Source: Polyodon spathula (Eukaryota > Chordata > Actinopteri > Acipenseriformes > Polyodontidae). From it: a stretch of DNA of 64,000 nt. Made by a program: the position numbers and the translations under genes. Below the pieces are notes generated by a model. That model was not told the DNA's origin and made no database searches. It saw nothing but the letters and a program-made list of their open reading frames with translations. The DNA lies in contig NC_054535.1 in NCBI RefSeq assembly GCF_017654505.1, positions 45,451,664-45,515,663 on the forward strand, read 5' to 3'. Position 1 is the stretch's first letter. The number at the start of each line of letters is the position of its first letter. This document shows positions 35,970 to 47,613 of the stretch, one piece after another.

Positions 35970-36361
35970 AATTCATCCATACTGTGAAACTCTGAGTTCG
36001 AATAAAGCTATAACAAAGTAACAGGCATGGCCAGGGATAGAAATACTGTTAGATTTCTAATAGCTTTTACCATTCCAGGTTTTACTATGCATCAGAACAG
36101 CAACATGCATGTATATACTGTTGGTAACAAGGTCAGGATTGTCAAAGTAAGCTCTTAATAAATAACTTGAAACACACATACAATATTGTGCCTAAAATAT
36201 ATATAATACATGTAGAAGTTGATAAAGACTTCACATTGAATGTTTCATCTAAGATTTTACTAAGTAAGTCTTTTAGTATTTAAAAAAATATCTTAATAAA
36301 ACCAAGAATGCCTCAAATCAGTTTTTTTCTTCCCTGTAATGTTAGCCCAAAAATAAATACA

Positions 36362-36392
<31 letters not shown>

Positions 36393-38137
36393 CCATCAAA
36401 TCTGACATATCATAAATAAAAAAATATTAACCTTTTTTTTTTTTTTTTTTTGCTTCTCAGACAGTTACAGATAAATAAGCACAAATAAACATCCATTTTG
36501 GTGTGAAATCACACAGTGTGGCTTAAACAGTGTGTCTGCTAGTAAAAATAGGTATCCATATATGAAGCCACATGAATTATGTTTATGTCTGAAAAGAGCA
36601 AAATACGGATGACTAAACCAAAACCGTTTTAGACTTCTCACTTTTCATTTTACAGACAAAAAACCCTCAGTTTTTACCAGTGTCTGCCTTTATAGCCTGG
36701 ACTGAAGACAACACTAGGAAATTCAGTCATGAAAAGAACAGCTGTTATGATGTAACTTTCCTTGTGCTTTAAATTAATGAATATGTCAAATGTTTTTTGA
36801 CTGCATGAGGATCTAGATATCATATTAAATATCAATAAAACATCATGAAGAATTGCTGTGAAATGTTCCTGTGAGTTCCCTACTTGGTGTGGGCATTGTA
36901 TTTTCATTGCTGTTTTATGTGGCATTAGGAAATATTATGCTAAAAGCTGAATTCATTTTCACATACAATATAAATAAAAAATGATATAGGGACCAAACCT
37001 GATGCTTTTCTTCGAAGAGCATGTTTTCTTTTTTTTTTTTTTTTGTTTATTTCTGTAAATGAACATACATGGATGGAAAAAAAAAGGTTTGTTGCAGGAC
37101 AGAATGTTGTTTAATTTATCAATACAAGTTTTCAGAACTTCTGTATAAACTTTTTGTATTATTTCCATTAAACAATTTTCAATAACGAATCATTGCTATT
37201 CTAATCTGGCAGTAAACGGGTCTAAGGATTTCTCCATCAGTGTAGGCTAAACCTCTATGTATGTAGAAGATGATAATGTGGATTTTTATGGTCACTGCCA
37301 TGTCAATAAACCATAAACAAACCAGACAAAATGAACATGGGCACAGATTAGAGACAGAACATGGATGACCGTGGCTTTACACGGCATCTTTAAATGTCGG
37401 TTCATTGACAGGAGCAAGGGCTGCGTGGAGGAAGAACCTCAGGAATTGAGAATGGAAGTGCTTTTGTATCTTAGGGATGAGTACAGAGTTTCCCGACTCA
37501 TGGAGATCTGATGCAGGTGAGACCAAACCGATAATTCCCCTAAGGGGAACCTAGAGCTGAGAATGGGAAAATGAAATTGATAGATTTAGCTGGGAGTCCC
37601 CTGGTTCACAAAGAACCTTCCTGGCAGAGGACAACGCCAGTGCAGCTGGGCTTCTAAGATTGGGAAGTGAGCTCAATTAATCTCAGAGGGAGTCTGTTTC
37701 AGAGATGGAGACTGGCGGCGCTAGGCATAAGTAGACTAAGCAATTGCTCAGGGCCCCAAGCAGTTCAAGGGGCCCCGATGTAGGGGAATGTTTTTTTTTT
37801 TTTTTTTTTTAAACCAGAACTGACATATTTTTATTACTGATTTAAAAAGTAGGCTATGTATTTATTTCGATGAAAACAATCCTGAAATGCAAATTTAGTA
37901 AGAATGAGATGGACGTCTAAGCTGGCAGTGTGCAGAAACTTAATTTTAAACCCTCGCCAAAGACAAGTTTATTTGTGAAAAAATAAGGTGTTTATGAGTT
38001 CACAAGAGGAAATAAAGTTAACTGATACACAAATTTAACTGAGTTTTTAAAGTATTTACAATTAAATATAATGTCTTCTCATAAAACTGTTAGTGATTAC
38101 ATTGATAAACAGTCTTGTTTTTATTGTAGTTCAGAAC
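35970..38137. other. Spacer after the protease locus
   Basis: Holds an (AAAT)n array at about 36350-36392 and poly-T runs near 36434, 37030 and 37790. GGGGCCCC-containing sequence at 37715-37785 may be a repeat fragment. No exon recognised. Confidence 0.4.
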
Positions 38138-38142
38138 ATACT

Positions 38143-38542
38143 TGTTTCAGGGCAAAAGCCCTGCCAGTGTAAATTTCTGTGTGTTTTGTTATTTTTGTAT
38201 TTAAGTTTGGCAGGGATAGCGTTAATTCCATCCCTGCCAAAACACTGTGCAAAATGTGGCTGGAGCGTAATTGATTAATTGAGGATCAATTAAGCCCAGC
38301 CACATGCTATATAAAGGGAGCTAGAGCCTTTGTTTGGGGGTGAGATTTGGAAGGGTATATACTGTGTTTCTGGGACTGTGAGTGAAGAATAATGCCCAGC
38401 CTGACAGTAAAAAGTATTTTTGTTTTGTATAAACCTTTTGTTTTCTTTGTTGTTAAATAAAATATGCATAGCACTTTTAAACTGCAGTCTGGGTCTGCCT
38501 CCTGACATTCACCAGCCTGGACTGAGATATTATCCTTTCACA
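38143..38542 (+). mobile_element. Solo LTR, same family as 25.2 kb
   Basis: Starts TGTTTCAGGGCAAAAGCCC and ends CCTTTCACA. It shares with the 25-kb LTR the CCACATGCTATA promoter-like segment (here GCTATATAAAGGGA), the GGCAGGGAT...GTTAATT stretch and a 3' AAATAAAATA. The flanks ATACT and GTACG are only partly alike, so this copy is older. No internal region is present. Confidence 0.75.
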
Positions 38543-38544
38543 GT

Positions 38545-40600
38545 ACGTAGTTATTAATCCATGTTGTAGTATTGGTACATGAGAGAAAGCAATTTCTGTC
38601 AATTTCCTTCCACAAAATCAACCCTGTTTTTTAAATTTCAAAAAAACAACAACGTACTCTGTGTATCGGAGGTTCTGCACCTGGGTGACCAGACTTTCTA
38701 AGGTGCACACCAAGCGGTTTAATGACACATTACTAAATTAAATCTTTGGGTTTTTGTTAATAAGTTTTACACATCAGTTTTAGTGGCTGTTAATTATACA
38801 TGCAAAGTGATTTGCGGCTGCAAAACACCCCTATTTTGGCCAAAATTGGCGTTTTGCACACGCAAACCTTGTTTAGCGGCCGCTAAAAATATGACATATG
38901 TAAAGAATGGTTTTCACCTGGCTTTCTGTATCTACTATTAAATTAGCATTTTGCCATCATTAATCCATTTAAATGATATTGAAAAGTATTCAAATGCAGA
39001 AAAGGGCATGGATTGGGTGGAGATCTGGAATACTAAGTGGGCGGAAACATTATGGTGAGATTTAAGCATGTTGCCTTGCACTTGGGTAATTGCCGACCCT
39101 CCGAAAACTTTGCACCTCCTCTTACAAGGTGCAAGCCATTGTAGAAGTGAGTAATTAAGAGCTGTTTAAAAGCACACACCTTCAGAGACCTGTCATTGGC
39201 CTCAGGATGGCTGCTGTGGTATACTTCATGATGAGGTGAAGCTTGACTCTTGTTGACAGGCAAGAAAACCTTTGGAAGAGAAGGGCAAGACAGAGAACAC
39301 CCTGCATATTCAAACCCAGGGTCACTTTGTTTGGGATTTGGTGGTTAGGTGTTATCGTCTCACTCTGGAGGACATCCTAGACCTAATTGCTGAATTTCAT
39401 CTTTTCATCACCTGGTTGACTGTCATCCTGTAACACCAACAGTACTGCATTTCTCCACTAAGAAAATGTTTCTTTTCTTTTCTGTGAGGACTTTGCTGCC
39501 CTTCCTCTGACATATTTTTTTGTTTGGTTTGATTTTTGGGCTCCATAAATCTCATATAGAGCCTACTGCTTTCTGTACTCTTAGCTCACTCCACCTCTGG
39601 GCTGTAAGTGTGGCTGCTAAATAAATCTTATGATGCACATGCGGTGTTCATTGCAACCCTCATTATTATGATTGCAGCTCATTATTTGTGCGTGTTGAGT
39701 AATTTGCATTGCTCTTAAGCTTACATAGGCCACAGTGCAAAATAAGTGACTTAACATAACAATTATGTTTCATTGCATTGATGTGGAAAAACTCAGCTCT
39801 TTGTGAAACTGGTGGGACTATGGATAACAACTGTTTTCATAGTCTTACAAATTGTAATTATTCCACAATCTTTACAGCCTCTAATTCCTCCTGAGGAATT
39901 GGGAGGTATAACGGATGTTATAATTAATGTCTGTGATATGAGCATCTAACATACAGAAGTACTTGTCAACTGAGCACCCACTCTTGACCCTCTATGAATA
40001 ATTCAGATGTGCTCTCTTGCCCATTGTGACAAACTGACTTGCTACCTGTAAATTTTGCTAGATCACAGTACACATGAACATGTCACCAGGATTCATACTT
40101 TTCAGGGGGAACAAGTATTAATAGATTATTGTAGTTCTTAAGTTGAATATTGATGGGGCTATTGTAGACTTCCTTTTAAATTGTACATAAAACATAAATA
40201 TTTGATAGGGACGTCAAATAATAAACATGAATGATCTGAATCTAGGCTGATACCAGCAAAAAAAAAACAAAGTTGGTGAATGTAACACCAACTTTGCCCA
40301 TTGCTGCACGGTTTACTGTGATTTTTGTTGTTGTTGTTGTTGTTGTTGTTGTTTTGTTTTTTTTTTTTTTACCTGTTAGGGTTAAAGCCATGTAGAGTTT
40401 CTCATGTTTTATTAGGCTACTCAATACAAAACCTTTTTATTAGGCCGATGCTTTTATCTAAGTGACGTTACGTTAAAAATTTCAACCAACTGAACGCTAC
40501 TAAGGTCTGCTATCATCCAAAAATTCGTCTAATATGATTGATGAAGCCATTAGTTCAGCTAAATCCGAAGTTGATCTAAGCGCCACTTTTAAATGCTCGT
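38545..40600. other. Spacer with a possible Harbinger fragment
   Basis: Around 39310-39420 the + strand can be read DLVVRCYRLTLEDILDLIAE, which resembles the N-terminal helices of PIF/Harbinger transposases; upstream DNA at 38760-39000 contains AGCGGCCGCT and TTTTGGCCAAAA palindromes. This is suggestive only. A (TTG)n run lies at about 40327-40351. Confidence 0.3.
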
Positions 40601-40629
40601 TGAATGTTCAGTAAACCGTTCAACTAGCC

Positions 40630-40871
40630 AAACACTGCGAACGTTCCCGCCTTCGTCCTTTGTGCCGCGCTGCCTTACTTGCTAACCCTCAACGTGTCAC
40701 GTGATCTCAGTTTAGGCAAGTTGGGTGCACGGCTGTTTGTGTTTGGTAAATGCTGTTACCGTTACATTGTGGAGGGACACCCTTGTCGAGCTATGTGTAT
40801 TTTTGTTTCATCAGGAGAAGGTATATTAGGTGAATGAAAATAGAAAAACAAAACAAAAGACCAACTAAGAG
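40630..40871 (+). promoter_or_regulatory. Candidate promoter and 5' UTR exon of the FAM13A-like gene
   Basis: The only CpG-richer patch in this part of the window lies at about 40630-40735 and includes an E-box core TCACGTGATC at 40697-40706. It is followed by AT-richer sequence ending AACTAAGAG at a consensus donor GTAAGC (40872). No TATA box is obvious, which suits a CpG-type promoter. The position, 1.3 kb before the start-codon exon and on the same strand, makes a first non-coding exon plausible. The start site cannot be set from sequence. Confidence 0.5.
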
Positions 40872-41559
40872 GTAAGCTTGACGTTTACATTAGGGTATGT
40901 GGCTAAGTCGCCAGGTGTGTTTGTAAATCTAAAGTTTTAATACGTTTTTTTACATGATGTAAATATTTCTAAACCAATACTTACTGTCTTATATGGAGAA
41001 ATTTACAAAAAAGGCATTCTTTTACAGTACGGTACAGCAATACATTGTAGTTAACAGCTGATTAGTATATGTCCGCTACAAATTAAGTAAAGAGTTTGAA
41101 AATATGACATTAGTTGCTAAAAACAGTGCAATCATGTTAGGTTAAACAAAAAACATAAAAATTAATAAAACGGCGGCAGCAAACTGTTTGTCGTTTAAAA
41201 AAGCAAGTGAACAATGCAGTTTTTGTTGGGACCAACGTGAAGTACCATCACGGTGTTTACTTGCCTTCATTCTTCATTGTTGGGCTTTTGGGACTCAGCT
41301 AGTATAAGAAAGCTGCAAGGACAGCCTCTGTGTCAGGCTCTACCCCCCAGTACTAATACAGTAGATGTATTCTACACACAATTGACAAGCTTTATTTGTT
41401 CCAGTGCTAATTTGTTTCCCATTAGTCGAACTGCATGAAAAGGGCAAAGTATATAACAACTAGTAATGAACCCAGAATGTTAATTTGAAGGTTGCTTACA
41501 TGCGGTTGACATTGTTCTTGCATTGCTAAGCCTCATAAAAAGGTTACTGACAGAATATC

Positions 41560-41620
41560 AATCAATCATTATTTTATATAGCGCCTTTCATAGTGGACCA
41601 CCATCACAAAGAGCTTAATG
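41560..41620 (-). mobile_element. SINE/LINE tail fragment, reversed
   Basis: On the minus strand it reads CTCTTTGTGATGGTGGTCCA then GGCGCTATATAAAA, matching the tail of the element at 9.72-9.90 kb. Confidence 0.65.
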
Positions 41621-41940
41621 CAACTTTAACTTTGTGAGTGGTCATGCCCTAGTTTTATTTCAATCTCAATTGTGAACAGGTTACAGTACTGTAATCACTG
41701 TGAAAACATCTTAGTCACATAAAAATACCATACTTTTTGTTTTTCATTTTAGGTGTTAATTACCTAGAAACTAGCAGAATCTGACAGGCATTATTCTGAT
41801 TTAATGTATATCGACTACCATCCCCACCTGGCCATGAAATTATAGTGGACTCTAAATAAAATCTGATTGCTGAGCAACATCAAGACCTTCCCCTTTCAGA
41901 CACCAAGATTTAAAAAAATACTGGTAAAACAGAAAGTTTT

Positions 41941-41960
41941 TCCTGATCACGTGATCAGGA
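41941..41960. promoter_or_regulatory. 20-bp perfect palindrome with E-box CACGTG
   Basis: TCCTGATCACGTGATCAGGA is identical to its reverse complement and centres on CACGTG, the bHLH-zip binding core. With the CCAAT box just downstream, about 200 bp before the start-codon exon, it could serve an alternative promoter. Confidence 0.5.
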
Positions 41961-42149
41961 GATCCAGCCAATAGGAGCGCACAGCTTGGATTTCAGACTG
42001 AAAGGGACTAATCCCTGACGGCAGACTCAAACCTTCTGCAAAGACCTTCTCAAACAAATTGCCTCATGGTTAGATGTTACCTTTCCCAGTGACCACTCTT
42101 TGTCTTCAGTGGGATAGACCCTGTTGGAATTATTTTGGGTTGCTTGCAG

Positions 42150-42209
42150 CGTCAACAGTTTGTGCAAACTCTTTTTGAAAGAATGGGGGCAGGAGCCTTG
42201 GCCATCTTT
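42150..42209 (+). CDS. FAM13A-like, exon with start codon
   Basis: A TTGCTTGCAG acceptor begins the exon. The ATG at 42183 gives MGAGALAIF up to a GTAAGT donor. MGAGALAI is the conserved N-terminus of the long FAM13A isoform that contains the RhoGAP domain, and this short first coding exon, with phase-0 splicing to the next, fits the family. FAM13 proteins are cytoplasmic/nuclear regulators related to Rho-GTPase-activating proteins; FAM13A has been linked to Wnt/beta-catenin and fat-cell signalling. The identification rests on this exon together with those at 47.4, 57.4 and 61.8 kb. Confidence 0.8.
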
Positions 42210-43445
42210 GTAAGTACAAACAGACTGTTGTAATTCATTTTACATAAAAAGTAGGGCAGTACAGAATGCTTTTTTTTGTAATTACCATGCCTTCAGAGTT
42301 ACTGAGTCATGCTTTTCTTTTTAGTATCTGTCGTCAACTCTTCCTATTCGCACAGACAGCTCAACACGCATTGCGCATTTAAATTTCTTTACTTTCTAGT
42401 ATGACATTTTAATATAACAGGCAAAACCCATAGATTATTAAAAAAAATTAAAGAAATTTTGTTTTTTGCAGAGCAGTGCAATTGAGTGCTGCCATGCCAG
42501 TTACAATGTGTAGTAAAAAAATGACAGCTGCAGTCTGACTGCTGTATTGCACTTTCTTGGAAACATTTTGGTTGTACAGTATCACATATGATAACTTTGA
42601 ACAGACAGATTAGTTCTGTCCTTTTGAATAGTATAATGCAGTCCTAGCTTTTAGATAACATGATACATAGTTTTCTGTAATATTAGGATAATGGATAGTC
42701 TTAGATTTGTATTAACAGTTTAAAACACAGATTTACTGAATTATCAAGCAAAATGCCAATATAATAACAAACATGGTCTACTGTCATACCTTTTTTTTTT
42801 TTTTTTTTTTTTTTAGTTAATGTCCGACTGCAAGTACCAAAATGTTTTTGTTATTGTTTTAAGCAGGTCATGTGATGCGGTTTGGCACTTTGCATTTTAC
42901 GGGCACTTCGTAGATGTTGTTTTTTTTTTTTTTATCTCAAATTATCAACAGTGACAACTGTTCCCCCCCAGTGAAGTGAATAGCGTATTTATTGACTGAT
43001 TAGCACAGTGTGGAAATGTCAGTGCAGCTGTTGATAAGTTAATGCACTTCTTGTAAAAATGGAATGGCTACCCACTGAGAGTGAGAGGAACATGCTAAAA
43101 AGATACGTCATCCAGTTGTTGGAGGTCGACCTACAGTGGGATCTTCTGCATGCTGTGGACATGTGTTGTGCATTAACTTTTTTCATAGTCTACATGGGCA
43201 GTATTTGGACAGCTTTAAATTTAAAAAAAATAGATAAAAGTAGGTGTATACACTGTGCACATCTTTTCAGTTAATAGAGCCATATAACTAAATTATTTGA
43301 TAAAATATAAATATGCAAATATTAGATTTACTCCCATTTAACAGAAAAATAAAACATGTATTTTTTTAGTTGCAAGTTTGACAGAAATTATGCATTGCTT
43401 TGCTGTTCAGAAATATGATATGACATCATATCATCAAGCTGACCA

Positions 43446-43650
43446 TAGGTGATGGCCATTGATGTTGATTGGGATCATTTACCATTCCAAGTGAAACAGG
43501 TGAAGAAACAGCCACTTGGATTTGTGTGGACTGCTGTTCTCCACAGAGTCTAAGAAATAAAACAGTCACCACGAATCCAAGCAGCTGCCCTTCAGCTGAT
43601 TCACTTGGAATGGTAAATTAGGCCAAACACCATTGAGCCTTACCTGATTG
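43446..43650. mobile_element. Inverted-repeat MITE
   Basis: Left arm (about 43446-43540) contains TTTACCATTCCAAGTGAA and CCACTTGGATT; the right arm (about 43571-43650) is its inverted copy, with AATCCAAGCAG and TTCACTTGGAATGGTAAA. About 30 bp separate them. No coding capacity; the superfamily cannot be assigned because no clean target duplication was found. Confidence 0.75.
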
Positions 43651-44007
43651 TCAGCACCTGATTTTTGTGGCGAGCTTAATCCAAATCAGTTCTTGCAGCA
43701 CTAGTCCTGTCAGTTTAAACATCTAACACTTTTTAACTTTTTAATGTTTTTCAGTTCTTTTTAATATCACTTAAGGTACCCATGGACCCAATAATACAAA
43801 TGTTAAGTTTTAGATATGTCTTTTGGAGGAAGCATGGTTAAGTCACATCTGCTCAGTCAAGCTTGTCAGTGTGCAAAGAGCTTTGACACAATTATCTCCA
43901 GAGCACATTCAGCCCCTCGTCAATGGTGAGAACAGTAAGGCAGTATGCTACTAGAAGTGGGGATTATAAACATGCTACAATATTAGGTTTTTAAAACTTA
44001 CTTAACC

Positions 44008-44747
44008 TGCAGACATAACCTTTAACAAAGTATAAAACTGCAGAAACAACCTTTAACAAAGTATAAAACTGCAGACGTAACCTTTAACAAAGTATAAAAC
44101 TGCAGAAATAACCTTTAACAAAGTATAAAATCGCAGACGTAACCTTTAACAAAGTATAAAACTGCTGAAGCAACCTTTAACAAAGTATAAAACCGCTGAA
44201 ACAACCTTTAACAAAGTATAAAACTGCAGACGTAACCTTTAACAAAGTATAAAACTGCATAAATAACCCTTAACAAAGTATAAAACTGCAGAAATAACCA
44301 TTAACAATGTATAAAACTGCAGACGTAACCTTTAACAAAGTATAAAACTGCAGAAATTACCATTAACAAAGTATAAAACTGCAGACGTAACCTTTAACAA
44401 AGTATAAAACTGCAGAAATTACCATTAACAAAGTATAAAACTGCAGACGTAACCTTTAACAAAGTATAAAACTGCAGAAATTACCATTAACAAAGTATAA
44501 AACTGAAGACGTAACCTTTAACAAAGTATAAAACTGCAGAAATAACCTTTAACAAAGTATAAAACTGAAGACGTAACCTTTAACAAAGTATAAAACTGCA
44601 GAAATTACCTTTAACAAAGTATAAAACTGCAGACGTAACCTTTAACAAAGTATAAAACTGCAGAAATTACCTTTAACAAAGTATAAAACTGCAGAAATAA
44701 CCTTTAACAAAGTATAAAACTGTGGAAATAACCTTTAACAAAGTATA
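44008..44747. repeat. 31-bp tandem array with 62-bp higher-order period
   Basis: About 24 copies of a 31-bp unit whose core is ACCTTTAACAAAGTATAAAA followed by CTGCAG. In much of the array neighbouring units alternate between a GACGT ending and a GAAAT ending, giving a 62-bp period. Between about 44320 and 44510 the alternation is nearly perfect, with ACCATTAAC marking every second unit. Both flanks grade into single-copy sequence. Each unit contains TATAAAA and most a PstI-type CTGCAG. Confidence 0.95.
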
Positions 44748-44749
44748 CC

Positions 44750-45429
44750 TTGTTAATTAAACATGGTTGTACTTTGCTCAGGCCAGGGTTGTATAAAGTC
44801 ACTTGGATCCCAAACAATTTTCAGTATATTTCATACTATATACTGATCCCAGTTATGAAAGCATTTCACCTTTTAAAAACACTGTTTCACATTGCTTCTG
44901 GGCCATGTTCAATATCAAGTAATTAATTCTTAACTTACTATAATTGTTTCTGTGCTTTGTTCAGGTTAGAGTGGTATAAAGTCAGTTGATTTTGTGAGGA
45001 TACTATTTAAAAACTGAACAGAACTATTCAAACAACACTTCTTGGTGGATTGCAACCTTCGTTTCTATTCTATAACAGCAGTGCAAAAGTGGCCAAGGGA
45101 TAATATTAATCTAGTTAAGCAGTTGCACCATATGTCATCAGTGTCTGGCAATGCAAGGAAATATCCCTGTTTTAATTTGATATCTCTACCAGATACAAAT
45201 ACGTTTACTTTTTTTTCTCACCATTTTGTGTAAAAACAAAAAATATATATTTCTGCACACTAAAGCTTAACACGATGGCCCTCAGAGCCTGTGAGTATTA
45301 CTGTATATCCACCATTCCAACTAACCTAATATGGAATACTGCAATGCTGATGATGTGGTAGGGGAACTAGTCTTTACAGTCACCACTTTATACTCTCAAT
45401 TCTGTTTTTGCATTTCATAAATCTTTATT
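44750..45429. other. Intronic DNA, no feature recognised
   Basis: Nothing beyond short AT-rich runs. Confidence 0.4.
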
Positions 45430-45433
45430 TTAA

Positions 45434-46059
45434 CCCTTTGCAGTCCATTTATTCAGCGCCTGTCAGGCTCGTTGCATCCAATTTATTTTCACATGCGCAG
45501 TTTGTTTTACACACGCTGTTTAAAAGTAATTTTATTCAAAGTAAAACAGGTTTAAAAGGCACTGCATATCAACAGGAAACTCAGTACTGCATCTCCTGCC
45601 CCCTCCCCCACCCCTTGTTCGATGTATTTATGATATATCTCTTCATAGTCGTGCATACTGATAAATCATCTCCTGATCACTCAGTTCATCATCAAACTCC
45701 TCAATAGTGCGATCCAAATCATTATTTTATTACTGTAACATCTCAAAAAGCTCTGCAAATCTCTGTGATATTCCTTGAGTTCTGGATGCGGATGCAGCTA
45801 TCTTGTTTGTTGATGTTTGTGTTATCTCTGTGGTGCAGGGGCTATGTGTATTGCTCAGATCTGCCCCTTTTTTCGGCTTCTCTCGGCCTTTGTCTCAGTC
45901 TCACTCGGCCTTTGAAAGGTTTTCTCGACTTGTTTCGGAGAAAAAACAACTAGAGACCTACGCTTGATGTCTTTTTGATGATGTCGGACAGGGTCCGACA
46001 TTGGACTGGAAAGGGAACATTGTAATGTCGGACCAGGTCCGACATAGGACCGCAAAGGG
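45434..46059. mobile_element. piggyBac-type MITE with TTAA target duplication
   Basis: Flanked by TTAA at 45430-45433 and 46060-46063. Termini are CCCTTTGCAGTCC and GGACCGCAAAGGG, inverted copies starting with CCC as piggyBac ends do. Near the right end are two hairpin-forming palindromes, TGTCGGACAGGGTCCGACA and TGTCGGACCAGGTCCGACA, about 45 bp apart. 626 bp with no transposase, hence non-autonomous. Confidence 0.88.
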
Positions 46060-46481
46060 TTAAAGTTACATTTTAAAAATAGTTGTAGGATAAGTTGGGG
46101 TGACCTGTGGTTTAGTTTTACAGAGTTTTTAATTACTGAATTCTAACATGTAAATCTACTGTTCCAGTTGATTAGAGATATCTGTTTAAAGCAGATGCTT
46201 TAGATGGTAATGTGTTCAGATAAACTTGGGTTTTAAATCCCAAATAATATGCAATGAGATTCCTGTGGAATGTCTTTGCTGAATTGCATATTGTATCCTG
46301 ATCCCGGTTCTAAAAGCATTTAATGTCTTTAAAACACTGTTTTACATTACGTCTGAGCCATGACATGTTCAATATGAAGGAACTCATTATTAACATGCAC
46401 TAATTGTTTTTTGTATTCCTCATGGTAATTCAAAAAAGCAAAGAAAAGCATATTTCCAATGATCTTAGTCTTCTGTGAGAT

Positions 46482-47066
46482 TGTGGCAAAGTGCCCCGCC
46501 CCTGTGTGTATTTTGTGTTGTATTTTGTGTGTTAATGTTGGTGTATAGTCATTGGTACACAGGATATAAACAGGTGTGTGTAACACAAGTGTTTAAAATG
46601 TATATTTGTATTTAGGCATGAGGATTGCACAGCACTTCACGTGCAAGTAAAATGTAATAATATGTGAGCATGGGGAATTGCACTTTATTAATTCACGTGC
46701 AGTTGTATCTTGACTCCAATTGAATGATTGATTAGCAACCGAGTCTCGGTACAGCTGTATAAAAGCAGCATGTTTTCACCCACTTGGGATTGTGTGTTCG
46801 GTTAGTGGAGAATGGGATTGGAGACGGAGGTAATTATAATAGATAATAATAGAAGCTCACCGTGTTTTGTCTGTATAGTTCGTTTGTCTTTTTGTTTTGG
46901 CGAAAGTGCCGTGTCCTGTGTTTTTGTTTGTTACAACCTTTTTGTTTACTGTTCTGTATGCTGAGCGCAAGTAAGCGCTCAGCTTCCCCAAAACTCGACC
47001 TCTCTGTTTATTTCCTGGTTCCTGGTTTCTGGTCTGACGTCACCCACTGCAGCCGTCTTTGTGACA
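46482..47066 (+). mobile_element. Solo LTR, second family, perfect 5-bp duplication
   Basis: Begins TGTGGCAAAGTGCCCCGCC, ends CTTTGTGACA, and is flanked by GAGAT at 46477-46481 and 47067-47071. It contains a CTGTATAAAAGCAGC TATA-like element near 46752 and a perfect 9-bp-stem hairpin (GCTGAGCGC / GCGCTCAGC, loop AAGTAA) at 46960-46983. No internal genes remain. Confidence 0.88.
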
Positions 47067-47424
47067 GAGATGCACTCCCATGCAGACTTAGGCAGGTCCA
47101 CTTAAAATGGCTTGGCAGCATACATGCCTGCCTGCATTCATGCGTTCAAGCTCTTTGGTTACACCGATTTACTATAGCAATATAAACATAAGATACTAAC
47201 CAGCTCCTATGCCCTAGTTACAAGAACACAGCTCACACCCTTCCCCTTTTGCTTTTCAAGAAAGTAGAATTACCCATTGAGAAAAGACATCTCTATGGAC
47301 TTCACGTTTGCATCTGTTAATACACTGTATTGTTATGTTACAGTGTAGTGACTATGATCTGATTCTCATGGATTCACTTGTGGTCAAAGTGATTGACTGG
47401 TCCCCATTTCTTTGCTCTCTGCAG

Positions 47425-47613
47425 CACAACATAACTGCAGTGCAACTGAAAGAGAATATGAAGAAGATTGTCCAGCAGCCACTGATCAAGCAGAAAGGCC
47501 TAGGGTCCAGGAAAGCATTTGGCATTTCTCTGCTAGACCTTCAGCAGCAAGGGCTAATACACAATGCGTTCCAGGCCTGATGAAGAGCATGGTGGAATAT
47601 TTGATTGAACATG
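47425..47613 (+). CDS. FAM13A-like, second coding exon, with apparent 1-base frameshift
   Basis: A GCTCTCTGCAG acceptor leads to HNITAVQLKENMKKIVQQPL then IKQKGLGSRKAFGISLLDLQ and QQGLIHN. This is the FAM13A segment between the start exon and the RhoGAP core. At about 47566-47568 the frame must shift by one base to keep homology: the original frame gives AFQA and a stop at 47578, while the next frame gives CVPGLMKSMVEYLIEHG, which matches the family (an exon end at a Gly codon split by the donor). Either one base is missing in this assembly or the copy is a pseudogene. The donor, GTAGAT, is weak. Confidence 0.82.

Larger units (their letters stand above)
40872..42149 (+). other. Intron 1 of the FAM13A-like gene
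   Basis: Contains a reversed SINE/LINE tail at 41.56-41.62 kb and, at 41941-41960, a 20-bp perfect palindrome holding another TCACGTGATC core. A CCAAT box (CAGCCAATAGG) follows about 10 bp downstream. No coding exon is seen. Confidence 0.5.
42210..47424 (+). other. Intron 2 of the FAM13A-like gene, repeat-rich
   Basis: Holds an inverted-repeat MITE (43.45-43.65 kb), the 31-bp tandem array (44.0-44.75 kb), a piggyBac MITE (45.4-46.1 kb) and a solo LTR (46.5-47.1 kb). Poly-T runs occur near 42791-42814 and 42923. No other exon recognised. Confidence 0.6.

Noticed and set aside
42780..43300. ORF 43059-43274 as a possible extra FAM13A exon
   Set aside because: No acceptor/donor in phase and no similarity to FAM13 sequence.
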